Shown one piece after another: positions 7,226-14,838 of a stretch of DNA of 48,063 bases. The notes below the pieces were generated by a model. The model was given only the letters and a program-made list of their open reading frames with translations, had not been told where the DNA came from and made no database searches. The position numbers and the translations under genes were made by a program. Source of the stretch: an uncultured Eubacteriales bacterium (GTDB lineage: Bacteria; Bacillota; Clostridia; Oscillospirales; Oscillospiraceae); assembly GCA_900546075.1 (NCBI GenBank), contig URBH01000009.1, positions 1-48,063 on the forward strand. The letters run 5' to 3'. Positions within the stretch are counted from its first letter, which is position 1, and the number at the start of each line of letters is the position of its first letter.

Positions 7226-9319
7226 TTATTCGCCGCCGGATTCTCCGCTGGGTTCCGGCGTGCTGGTGGTGGGGGGCTCGGTGGATGGCGTCGTAGGTGC
7301 CACAGTGGGCGGCGTCGTGGGTTCGGTGGTGGGTTCGGTGGAGGGGGTCGTGGGAACTGTGGTAGGTTCCGTCGTCGGCTCCGCTTCGACTCTTGCGACA
7401 ACCTTGTTCACGGTCTTGTACCGGGAATTGGCGACAAAATCCTTGGAGATCAGCACGCCGGTGGCCTTGTTGTACTTGCTCTTGTATGTCTTGACCAGAT
7501 ATCCGGTGGTGCCTTCCTCAATCACGTCCCCATCCTTGTAGCCCTCGGGATTGTCGGGCTTGAAGTCCTTATATTCCGTTTCGGGCTTGTAGGTCTCGGA
7601 AATGACGTAGCTCATTTCAACGTAGTAGTCCTTCTCGTCGGTGCCGAGAATCTGCACATTGACATAGCCGCTGCTGACGCTTGCTTCGAGCTTGATGGGG
7701 TAATTGGTGTTGTTGCGGAACTTGAAATCAGGGGAGCGCCAGCTGACGGTGGCGTCCATGCCGTAATTGATATAGTTCACGGGGAAGCCGTGGTTGGTGC
7801 GGGAGACGATTTCCAGATCGGCCAGCAGGGCGCTGCAATACAGCGTGGAGGAAACCTGACAGATGCCGCCGCCCACCTGATTCACCAGATCGTCGCCGGA
7901 GTAGGCAGGGGCGGACTTGTAGCCCTTCCCGGTGGTGCGCTCGCCCAGAGTGTCGTTGAAGGAGAAGGTCTCGCCGGGGTTCAGCACAACGCCGTTCAGC
8001 GCCTTACAGGCCAGCTCCAGATTGGCGGTGCGGTTGGCGTTGTTAGAGTGGGGCGTGCTGGTGCTGCCCAGAACGTCCCGGAAGAAGACATCGTCGTCCA
8101 GAATTTCCGGGGCGACATATTCCATGGGAATGCGGACAACCTCGCCGTACTGCGCCGCGCTGATCTGCTTCTGCGCCTGCACCATGTCAAACTCGTAGCC
8201 GTAGGAGCCGGGGACGGCCTTGAAGGTCTGCATGTTGACGGTGGCATCCACGGGCTTTACGCAGACTTCGTCGTAGATTTTCTGCAAATCCACGGCATCC
8301 GGTTCGCCTTCGGCCTGTGCGCCCTTCGCCTCCACGGCAAAGACGTTCATGCTGTAGGCGTCCAGAATCTGGTTGAACAGGTCATCTACGTTGAAATTCA
8401 CGCCGGGAGTCCCCATCGTGACGACCAGCGTCAGCTGGGGGGCGCGGTCTTCGTCAAATTTGTCCGTCGCAAGCTCGGGAACGTCGCCTTCCAGGGCGTA
8501 GGTGGTCTGGGTCAGCAGACTGCCGGCGGTTCCGGCGTAGTCCTCCAGAACGCCCTTGATATAATCCTGCTTCAGATGCAGGTAGGGCAGCAGCCCGATG
8601 ATGTGGTTGCTCCTGAGGGACGCCTGGTAGGCCTCCTGACGCTCGGCCTTGGTGCCGGTTCTGCCGTATTCATAGGCGGCGTTTACGGCGGCCTTGACAT
8701 CCAGCTTTGCGCCGGTGTCACCGGGGGACAGCCGCAATGTGGTATCGCCCAGCGTCACCACCATGTCCTGCTTCGTGTAGGTCTGGTCGGTGACGGCACG
8801 GACGGCAGTGACGGCGTCGGATTTACGCATCCCGCCCACATTCACACCGGCAACGGTGACGTTGTTCAGAATTTTCTTGCCGTAGGGGTCACCGGAGACG
8901 TTGACGACGAAAATGGCGATGAGGGAGAGAATCAGAACCAGCGCGGCGGCGCACAAGGCTACCATCACGGGCTTCTGGTTGCTGTCCACAAAGGAAAGAA
9001 TTTTATCCAGGAAGGCCGGAGCGCCGCCCTTCGGGGCTTCCTCCTTCTCGTCCAGGGAGAAGTCCGGTTCCTCGTGGGAAACCGGGGCGTCCCCTTCGGA
9101 AAACAGGCCGTCCGTTTCGGGAATCAGGCTGTCGGCCTCGGAGATAAGACCGGCGGCCTCCGGGTCGGCGGCATCCAGATCGGGAACGGAGGCTTGGGAG
9201 AAGATGGGATCTTCCGGCTTCGGGGGCTTCTCCTGACCGGTCAGCTGGCGAAAGCTCTTTTCAATTTCACGTTCTTCTTCCCGGTATGGCCGGGGGTTGG
9301 AAAATTTGCCTTTAGACAT
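7226..9319 (-). CDS. VanW family protein with Thr/Pro-rich C-terminal tail
   Basis: A 697-residue paralogue of the VanW protein at 4646-6172. Order: an acidic cytoplasmic region of about 110 residues, one membrane anchor (VALCAAALVLILSLIAIFVV), two regions of the type beginning VAGVNVGGMRKSDAV, and a VanW domain (NANRTANLELACKALNGVVL, FSFNDTLGERT, GGGICQVSSTLYC). Next come a G5-like segment (about 600-650: VIEEGTTGYLVKTYKSKYN) and a tail of more than 50 residues of TEPTT/PTTPS repeats. The tail looks like an extended wall-spanning linker. I chose 9319 for its AAAGGAGCAGCCT ribosome site. The G5-like part is an inference from pattern, not a search. Confidence 0.88.
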   Translation of the reverse strand: MSKGKFSNPRPYREEEREIEKSFRQLTGQEKPPKPEDPIFSQASVPDLDAADPEAAGLISEADSLIPETDGLFSEGDAPVSHEEPDFSLDEKEEAPKGGAPAFLDKILSFVDSNQKPVMVALCAAALVLILSLIAIFVVNVSGDPYGKKILNNVTVAGVNVGGMRKSDAVTAVRAVTDQTYTKQDMVVTLGDTTLRLSPGDTGAKLDVKAAVNAAYEYGRTGTKAERQEAYQASLRSNHIIGLLPYLHLKQDYIKGVLEDYAGTAGSLLTQTTYALEGDVPELATDKFDEDRAPQLTLVVTMGTPGVNFNVDDLFNQILDAYSMNVFAVEAKGAQAEGEPDAVDLQKIYDEVCVKPVDATVNMQTFKAVPGSYGYEFDMVQAQKQISAAQYGEVVRIPMEYVAPEILDDDVFFRDVLGSTSTPHSNNANRTANLELACKALNGVVLNPGETFSFNDTLGERTTGKGYKSAPAYSGDDLVNQVGGGICQVSSTLYCSALLADLEIVSRTNHGFPVNYINYGMDATVSWRSPDFKFRNNTNYPIKLEASVSSGYVNVQILGTDEKDYYVEMSYVISETYKPETEYKDFKPDNPEGYKDGDVIEEGTTGYLVKTYKSKYNKATGVLISKDFVANSRYKTVNKVVARVEAEPTTEPTTVPTTPSTEPTTEPTTPPTVAPTTPSTEPPTTSTPEPSGESGGE

Positions 9320-9358
9320 AGGCTGCTCCTTTCCTGAGGGAAGGTTGGATTCAACGCT

Positions 9359-9367
9359 ATTATAACA
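9359..9367 (-). promoter_or_regulatory. Extended -10 promoter of the second VanW gene
   Basis: The minus strand reads TGTTATAAT, an extended -10. A TTGACA lies only 8 bases upstream of the hexamer, too close to serve as its -35. Confidence 0.4.
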
Positions 9368-9383
9368 CGGAATGTCAAGAACG

Positions 9384-12300
9384 TCAGCTCTGGAAAAAGC
9401 TGGTATAATGCTCCACAAAGAGCTTACTCTGTTTCAGACTGTCCACGCCGTTGGCGAGCTTGAAGCGGAGGGTCGGCTCCTTGGCGCTGGCCAGGAAGGT
9501 GACCCGCTGCTTGTAATCCGGGTCGGAGCACAGCGCCCCTACGGCCTCGAAATTCAGATTGCTCAGAGTGAACAGCACGTCCCCGGACTTCTGGCGGATG
9601 TCCTTGATGCCGACTTGCCGCGCCTTTGCCCGGAGCAGGGCGATGTCGATGAGGTTCAGCACGCCCTTTGGCGGCTCACCGTAGCGGTCGACGATCTCGT
9701 CCAGCAGGTCGTCGGCGTCCTCCTGAGAGCGGATGGCGGCCATGCGGCGGTACAAGTCCATCCGTTCCTCCCCCCGGGAGACGTAGTCCTTGTCCACGTT
9801 GGCGGTGACGTTCAGGTCGGCGGTACATTCCGGCGCCTTGGGGGCTTCGCCCTTTTCCTCCAGAACCGCCTCGTCCAGCAGCTTGAGGTACATGTCGTAG
9901 CCCACGCTGGACATGTGGCCGGACTGCTCGGCGCCCAGAAGGTTGCCCGCGCCCCGGATCTCCAGATCCCGCATGGCGATTTTGAAGCCGGAGCCGAATT
10001 CGGCAAAATCCCGGATGGCGGAAAGCCGCTTTTCGGCGACCTCGGTGAGATTCTTTTCCGGACGGTAGGTGAAGTAGGCGTAGGCGTGGCGGGTGGAGCG
10101 TCCTACCCGGCCGCGAAGCTGGTGGAGCTGGCTCAGGCCGAACCGGTCGGCGTTTTCGATGATCAGGGTGTTGGCGTTGGGAATGTCCAGCCCTGTTTCA
10201 ATGATGGTGGTGCATACCAGCACCTGAATCTCGCCCTCCGCCATGGACTGCATCACGTCCCCCAGGGCGTCCTCGCCCATCTGCCCGTGGGCGACGCCCA
10301 CGCTGATGCCCGGAATCCGGCGCTTGATTGCGGCGGCGCACTGGTCGATGGTTTCCGTGCGGTTGTGGAGGTAATAGACCTGCCCGCCCCGCTCGATTTC
10401 CCGGCGGATGGCATCGTCAATGATGGGCTCGCTGTACTCCATCACGAAGGTCTGCACGGGATAGCGGTCGGCGGGGGGCTGCTCGATGGTGGACATGTCC
10501 CGGATGCCGGACAGCGCCATGTTCAGCGTCCGGGGAATGGGAGTGGCGGAGAGGGTCAGTACGTCCACGCCCTTGGAAATTTCCTTCAGGCGCTCCTTAT
10601 GGCTGACGCCGAAGCGCTGCTCCTCGTCCACGATGAGTAACCCCAAATCCTTGAACTGGACGGTTTTTTGCAGCAGCTTGTGGGTTCCGATGATTAAGTC
10701 CACAGAACCGGCGCGGAGCTTCTGCAAGGTCTGCTGCTGCATTTTCGGGGTGCGGAAGCGGCTGAGAACGTCGATGGTGACGGGGAAGCCCCGGAAACGC
10801 GCCACGGCGGTCTGATAATGCTGCTGGGCAAGCACCGTGGTGGGAACCAGGATCGCCACCTGCTTGCCGTCCATCACGGCCTTCATCACGGCGCGGAGGG
10901 CGACCTCGGTTTTGCCGAAGCCCACGTCGCCGCAGAGAAGACGGTCCATGGGAATGGGGGACTCCATGTCGTGCTTGATGTCCGCAATGCAGCGCAGCTG
11001 GTCGCCGGTTTCCGGGTAGGGGAAGTTATCCTCAAATTCCTTCTGCCAGGGGGCGTCGGCGGAGAAGGCGTAGCCGGACTGACGCTTCCGGGCGGCGTAG
11101 AGCTGGATCAGCTCTCCCGCCATATCCTTGGCGGCCTTGCGGGCCTTGGCCTTCGTCTTCTGCCAGGCGTCGGAGCCGATTTTGTTCAGCTTGACGCTGC
11201 TGTCTTCTCCGCCGCCGCCGATGTATTTGCTCACCAAATCCAGCTGGGTGGCGGGGACGAACAGGGTGTCGCTGCCCTGATAGGCGATTTTGATATAGTC
11301 CTTGACCGCGCCGTCCACCCGAATCTGCTCCATAGACACGAACCGGCCGATGCCGTAATTCTCGTGAACCACCAGGTCGCCGGGGGTCAGGTCGGTGAAG
11401 GAATTCAGCTTCTGACGGTTGGTGGAGCCGGTTTTTTTCGCGGGCTTCCGCTTCGGCTCGCCCCGGGCAATCAGCTGCCCCTCCGTCAGGACGGCGAGTT
11501 TGGACAGGGGATACTCCATGCCGAAGGGAAGTGTCCCCTCCGTCAGAAGAATTTGCCCGGGCTTGGGCAGGGTGGTCAGGGGAATGCACAGAAAGGCGGA
11601 CGGCCCCTTCTCGTGAAGCAGCTGCTGTAACAGCTCCGCCCGGCGGCGGGTGCCGCAAAGCACCAGACTGCCAAATTCCATTTTCTGGTAGTGGCTTAAA
11701 TCGGAGACGGCGGTGTCCAGATTGCCGCCGTAGCCGGGAAGCTGCTTGGCGGTGAGAGGATACAGCTGCCTCGGGGGGCAGTCCTCCGGGTAGGAGGTGC
11801 CGCCGAAGGCGTCAAAATAAACGACGGTGTTCTTTCGGAGACTTTTGCAGAAGTCCTCCCACTGGCACACATAGTCGCACAGCTCGCCTGCCACAAGACC
11901 GGCCCCAAGCATACTGTCCAGCTGCATTCCCATCTCGTCGCAGCGGCTGCGGGCGGCGCGCTGGAGGTTTCCGTGATCGCAGACGGCGACCACCGCACCG
12001 TCCGGAATGTAATCGGCGGCGGTGGCCATTTCCGGATAAATCAGCGCCATATACCGGTCGGAAGCGGGATTGTGCAGGCCGCTTTCGTATTTATTCAGGT
12101 CCTTTTCCAGCGTGGCGATCAGGGGCTCGTTGATGTTTTTCCGCCGCTTCTGGCGGGAGATCAGGGAGGAAATGTCTTTGCACAGCCCCGCCACGCCGCC
12201 GGGATGGAGTCCCGGCTGGGTCTCCGCCACAGGCAGGACGGTGACGGAGGTGATGTTCTCACTGCGTCGCTGGGTCGCCGGGTCAAAGAAGCCCATGGTG

Positions 12301-12899
12301 TCCAGCTCGTCGCCGAAGAATTCCGCCCGAACCGGCTGATCCTCTGCGGGGGAGAAAATGTCCAGAATGCCGCCCCGGACGGCGAACTGTCCCGGCCCCT
12401 CCACCATGCCGCAGCGGTTGTACCCGGCGGCGGTGAGGCGGGAGGTCAGATCCTCCACGGCGTATTCCCGGCCAACCTCCAGAGAGAAGGCGGCGGAAAG
12501 AAGCGCGGCCTTGGGCATGGTGCGCAGGCTGAGAGATTCCCAGGTCATGATTTGCAGGCATGTCTTCCCGGTAGCCAGGTCATACAGCTGCCGCAGACGC
12601 TTCTGCTCCCAGCTTCTGGACACCACGGCGGCGTCGTAAAGGGTCAGATCCCGGCCGGGGAGAATGGGGGCGGTGTCCGAAAGGAAGCCCTTCAATTCCT
12701 CCTGAAGCCGCCGCGCCGCCAGATCGTCCTGACACAGCACCACCATGGGGCGGCTTAAGCTGCGGCAAAGCCCCGCAATCATGTGACTGCGGTTGATCTG
12801 CCCGATGCCGGTGACGGCAACGCTTTCACCGCCTTGCAGGGAGGACACCATGGCGGCGTATTCGGGAATGGTTTTCAGTAGAGACAGAAGCTGTTCCAT
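9384..12899 (-). CDS. mfd: Transcription-repair coupling factor Mfd
   Basis: Releases RNA polymerase stalled at DNA lesions and recruits UvrA. The 1171-residue length is standard. It has an N-terminal UvrB-homology region (residues about 1-350) and an RNA-polymerase interaction domain (about 490-560: LTPGDLVVHENYGIGRFVSM). The translocase motor follows, with Walker A GDVGFGKTEVALRA, DEEQ box VDEEQRFGVSHKERL, and LSATPIPRTL; then the second RecA lobe with HQLRGRVGRSTRHAYAYF and a C-terminal D7-type domain. ATG 12899 is preceded by GAGGTAATAT. It is the last gene of prs-pth-mfd on the minus strand, a conserved order in Firmicutes. Confidence 0.96.
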   Translation of the reverse strand: MEQLLSLLKTIPEYAAMVSSLQGGESVAVTGIGQINRSHMIAGLCRSLSRPMVVLCQDDLAARRLQEELKGFLSDTAPILPGRDLTLYDAAVVSRSWEQKRLRQLYDLATGKTCLQIMTWESLSLRTMPKAALLSAAFSLEVGREYAVEDLTSRLTAAGYNRCGMVEGPGQFAVRGGILDIFSPAEDQPVRAEFFGDELDTMGFFDPATQRRSENITSVTVLPVAETQPGLHPGGVAGLCKDISSLISRQKRRKNINEPLIATLEKDLNKYESGLHNPASDRYMALIYPEMATAADYIPDGAVVAVCDHGNLQRAARSRCDEMGMQLDSMLGAGLVAGELCDYVCQWEDFCKSLRKNTVVYFDAFGGTSYPEDCPPRQLYPLTAKQLPGYGGNLDTAVSDLSHYQKMEFGSLVLCGTRRRAELLQQLLHEKGPSAFLCIPLTTLPKPGQILLTEGTLPFGMEYPLSKLAVLTEGQLIARGEPKRKPAKKTGSTNRQKLNSFTDLTPGDLVVHENYGIGRFVSMEQIRVDGAVKDYIKIAYQGSDTLFVPATQLDLVSKYIGGGGEDSSVKLNKIGSDAWQKTKAKARKAAKDMAGELIQLYAARKRQSGYAFSADAPWQKEFEDNFPYPETGDQLRCIADIKHDMESPIPMDRLLCGDVGFGKTEVALRAVMKAVMDGKQVAILVPTTVLAQQHYQTAVARFRGFPVTIDVLSRFRTPKMQQQTLQKLRAGSVDLIIGTHKLLQKTVQFKDLGLLIVDEEQRFGVSHKERLKEISKGVDVLTLSATPIPRTLNMALSGIRDMSTIEQPPADRYPVQTFVMEYSEPIIDDAIRREIERGGQVYYLHNRTETIDQCAAAIKRRIPGISVGVAHGQMGEDALGDVMQSMAEGEIQVLVCTTIIETGLDIPNANTLIIENADRFGLSQLHQLRGRVGRSTRHAYAYFTYRPEKNLTEVAEKRLSAIRDFAEFGSGFKIAMRDLEIRGAGNLLGAEQSGHMSSVGYDMYLKLLDEAVLEEKGEAPKAPECTADLNVTANVDKDYVSRGEERMDLYRRMAAIRSQEDADDLLDEIVDRYGEPPKGVLNLIDIALLRAKARQVGIKDIRQKSGDVLFTLSNLNFEAVGALCSDPDYKQRVTFLASAKEPTLRFKLANGVDSLKQSKLFVEHYTSFFQS

Positions 12900-12936
12900 A
12901 TATTACCTCAAAAAGAAGATACACAACGTGGCAACG

Positions 12937-12964
12937 CGGAAAGGGGGACTTGACCCCCTTTCCG
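12937..12964 (-). terminator. Hairpin between pth and mfd
   Basis: Perfect 11-bp stem CGGAAAGGGGG/CCCCCTTTCCG with a 6-nt loop. On the minus strand no T-run follows, so it may be an attenuator or mRNA-processing hairpin between pth and mfd rather than a full terminator. Confidence 0.45.
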
Positions 12965-12989
12965 TGGTTTTGTGACAATATACTGTGAT

Positions 12990-13586
12990 TTATGGGTGGC
13001 TGCCGTTGAACCGGTTGGCGGTCTCCGGCACGCCATAGTCGATGATGCTTAAGGCGGCGTCGGCGGCGTTTTTCAGGGACACGGCCAGCGCCTTTTCCTC
13101 ACTTGCCGAGAAGGTGGACAGCACCCAGGCGGCAAGATCGTATTCCGGGTTCGGCTTGGCACCTACCCCGATCTTGACCCGGGGGAAATCCTGGCTGCCC
13201 AGCTCCTGAATGATGGATTTGATGCCGTTATGCCCACCGGCGGAACCCTCGGCGCGTACCCGCAGCCGTCCCGGCTCGAGAGAAATGTCGTCAAACATCA
13301 CGATGATCCGCTGGGGCGGGATGCCAAAATAGGCGGAAAGCTGCAAGACGGAGCGCCCGGACAGATTCATATAGGTCTGGGGCTTGAGGAGAAACAGCTT
13401 TTTCCCGTTGTAATTCACCTGGGTGTACAGACCCTGAAATTTCAGCCTGTCCACCTTGGCGCCCAGCTTTTCGGCCAGAATGTCCATCGCCCGGAAGCCG
13501 GTGTTGTGCCGGGACTTCTCGTACTCCCGGCCGGGATTGCCCAGACCGACGACCAGCCAGCTGTCGCTACTTTGCTTGGAAAACAC
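12990..13586 (-). CDS. pth: Peptidyl-tRNA hydrolase
   Basis: Frees tRNA from prematurely released peptidyl-tRNA. The 198-residue product shows the bacterial Pth signatures WLVVGLGNPGREYEKSRHNTGF, LLKPQTYMNLSG, FDDISLEPGRLRVRAEGSAGGHNG and SQDFPRVKIGVG, with the catalytic His in SRHNTGF and Asp in FDDISLE. The start is uncertain: GTG 13586 gives a normal length and lies 4 bases after the prs stop, which suggests coupling, but no clear Shine-Dalgarno is visible. The frame stays open to 13646 inside prs. Confidence 0.92.
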   Translation of the reverse strand: MFSKQSSDSWLVVGLGNPGREYEKSRHNTGFRAMDILAEKLGAKVDRLKFQGLYTQVNYNGKKLFLLKPQTYMNLSGRSVLQLSAYFGIPPQRIIVMFDDISLEPGRLRVRAEGSAGGHNGIKSIIQELGSQDFPRVKIGVGAKPNPEYDLAAWVLSTFSASEEKALAVSLKNAADAALSIIDYGVPETANRFNGSHP

Positions 13587-13590
13587 GGCT

Positions 13591-14556
13591 TCAGAACAGG
13601 TCGGCGATGGAGGTGGCGCCGTGAATGTGGCCGATGGCACGGGCAAACACGGGGGCTACGTCCAGGAACTTGATCTTGTGGCTGGGGGTGTTGGCGACCT
13701 CGGGAATGGTGTTCAGCAGCACCATTTCCTTGATGGGGCTTGCCTCAATGCGGTCGTAGGCAGAGCCGGAGAGAACGCCGTGGGTAGCGCAGGCGTAGAC
13801 ATCCTTGGCACCGCCGACCTCCATCAGAGCCTTGGCGGCGTTGCACAGGGAACCGGCGGTATCCACCAGATCGTCGTACAGGATGCAGCTCTTGCCCCGG
13901 ACGTCGCCGATGATGTTCATGACCTCGGAAACGTTGGCCTTGGGACGGCGCTTGTCCACGATGGCAAGACCCATGTGCACCTTGGTGGCAAAATTCCGGG
14001 CGCGGCCGACGGAACCGACGTCGGGAGAGACCACCACGAAGTCCTCGTGGTTGTACTCGCTCTCGGGGAATTTGTTCATGAAGTATTCAACGAAGGTAAC
14101 GTTGCCCAGCAGGTGATCCAGAGGAATGTCGAAGAAGCCCTGAATCTGGGCGGCGTGGAGATCCATGGTCAGAATGCGGTTGGCACCGGCGGCGGTGAGC
14201 ATGTTGGCCACCAGCTTGGCGGAGATGGGGTCACGGGACTTGGCCTTCCGATCCTGGCGGGCATAGCCAAAGTAGGGGATGACGGCAGTGATACGGCCGG
14301 CGGACGCACGACGGCAGGCGTCGATCATCACCAGCAGCTCCATGAGATTGTCATTGACGGGTTTACAGGTGGACTGGATGAGGAACACGTCGGAACCGCG
14401 GACGGTTTCCTCCAGGGTGACGGAAGCCTCTCCGTCGGCGAAGTGGGTCACAATAGCCTTACCCATGGGTACACCCAGCTCTTTGCAGATGGTCTGCGCA
14501 AACTGGGGATTGGAATTGCCGCAGAAAACCTGGATGTTTTCACCGTAAGCAATCAT
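13591..14556 (-). CDS. prs: Ribose-phosphate pyrophosphokinase (PRPP synthetase)
   Basis: Makes PRPP from ribose-5-phosphate and ATP for nucleotide, His and Trp synthesis. The 321-residue product has FCGNSNPQFAQTICKELG at the N terminus, the ATP-site region FGYARQDRKAKSRDPISAKL, DLHAAQIQGFFDIPLDHL (metal site) and the PRPP-binding loop SCILYDDLVDTAGSL. GAGG lies about 10 bases before ATG 14556. It is the first gene of prs-pth-mfd. The open frame on the opposite strand here is a GC-driven shadow. Confidence 0.95.
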   Translation of the reverse strand: MIAYGENIQVFCGNSNPQFAQTICKELGVPMGKAIVTHFADGEASVTLEETVRGSDVFLIQSTCKPVNDNLMELLVMIDACRRASAGRITAVIPYFGYARQDRKAKSRDPISAKLVANMLTAAGANRILTMDLHAAQIQGFFDIPLDHLLGNVTFVEYFMNKFPESEYNHEDFVVVSPDVGSVGRARNFATKVHMGLAIVDKRRPKANVSEVMNIIGDVRGKSCILYDDLVDTAGSLCNAAKALMEVGGAKDVYACATHGVLSGSAYDRIEASPIKEMVLLNTIPEVANTPSHKIKFLDVAPVFARAIGHIHGATSIADLF

Positions 14557-14624
14557 CGGATGAATACCTCACTTTTTCTTTTTTTCTGCCCCCGGCTGTA
14601 TCTCGGACGCAAACTTACACACCC

Positions 14625-14633
14625 ATTATATCA
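14625..14633 (-). promoter_or_regulatory. Extended -10 promoter of prs-pth-mfd
   Basis: The minus strand reads TGATATAAT, about 70 bases before the prs start, with a weak TTGCAT 18 bases further upstream. It is divergent from the uvrA promoter. Confidence 0.45.
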
Positions 14634-14767
14634 CTCCACCATAGGAAAATGCAACATGAATAAATGTGTTATATTGCCGAAAAAAGCGGAGAAAATCAAG
14701 GTGTTTCTGGCGAAGAAAACAGAATTCCGGAATAAGATGGAAAACGAAATTTTGTTTGTAAAATATC

Positions 14768-14796
14768 TTGAGAGATTTTTGAATCTGTGATATACT
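14768..14796 (+). promoter_or_regulatory. Promoter of uvrA
   Basis: TTGAGA, a 17-nt spacer and TATACT (14791-14796), 42 bases before the uvrA start. I see no clear LexA-type box in this intergenic stretch. Confidence 0.6.
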
Positions 14797-14838
14797 AACG
14801 GGTACAGACTTTTTACCCATTCAGGAGCATTATAAAAT

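Noticed and set aside
9355..9375. TTGACA plus TATAAT before the second VanW gene as a standard promoter
   Set aside because: Spacing is 8 bases instead of about 17; the extended -10 alone is the better reading. The same applies at 38842-38860, with 7 bases.
14557..14838. LexA box controlling uvrA
   Set aside because: No convincing GAAC-N4-GTTC-type palindrome in the intergenic region.
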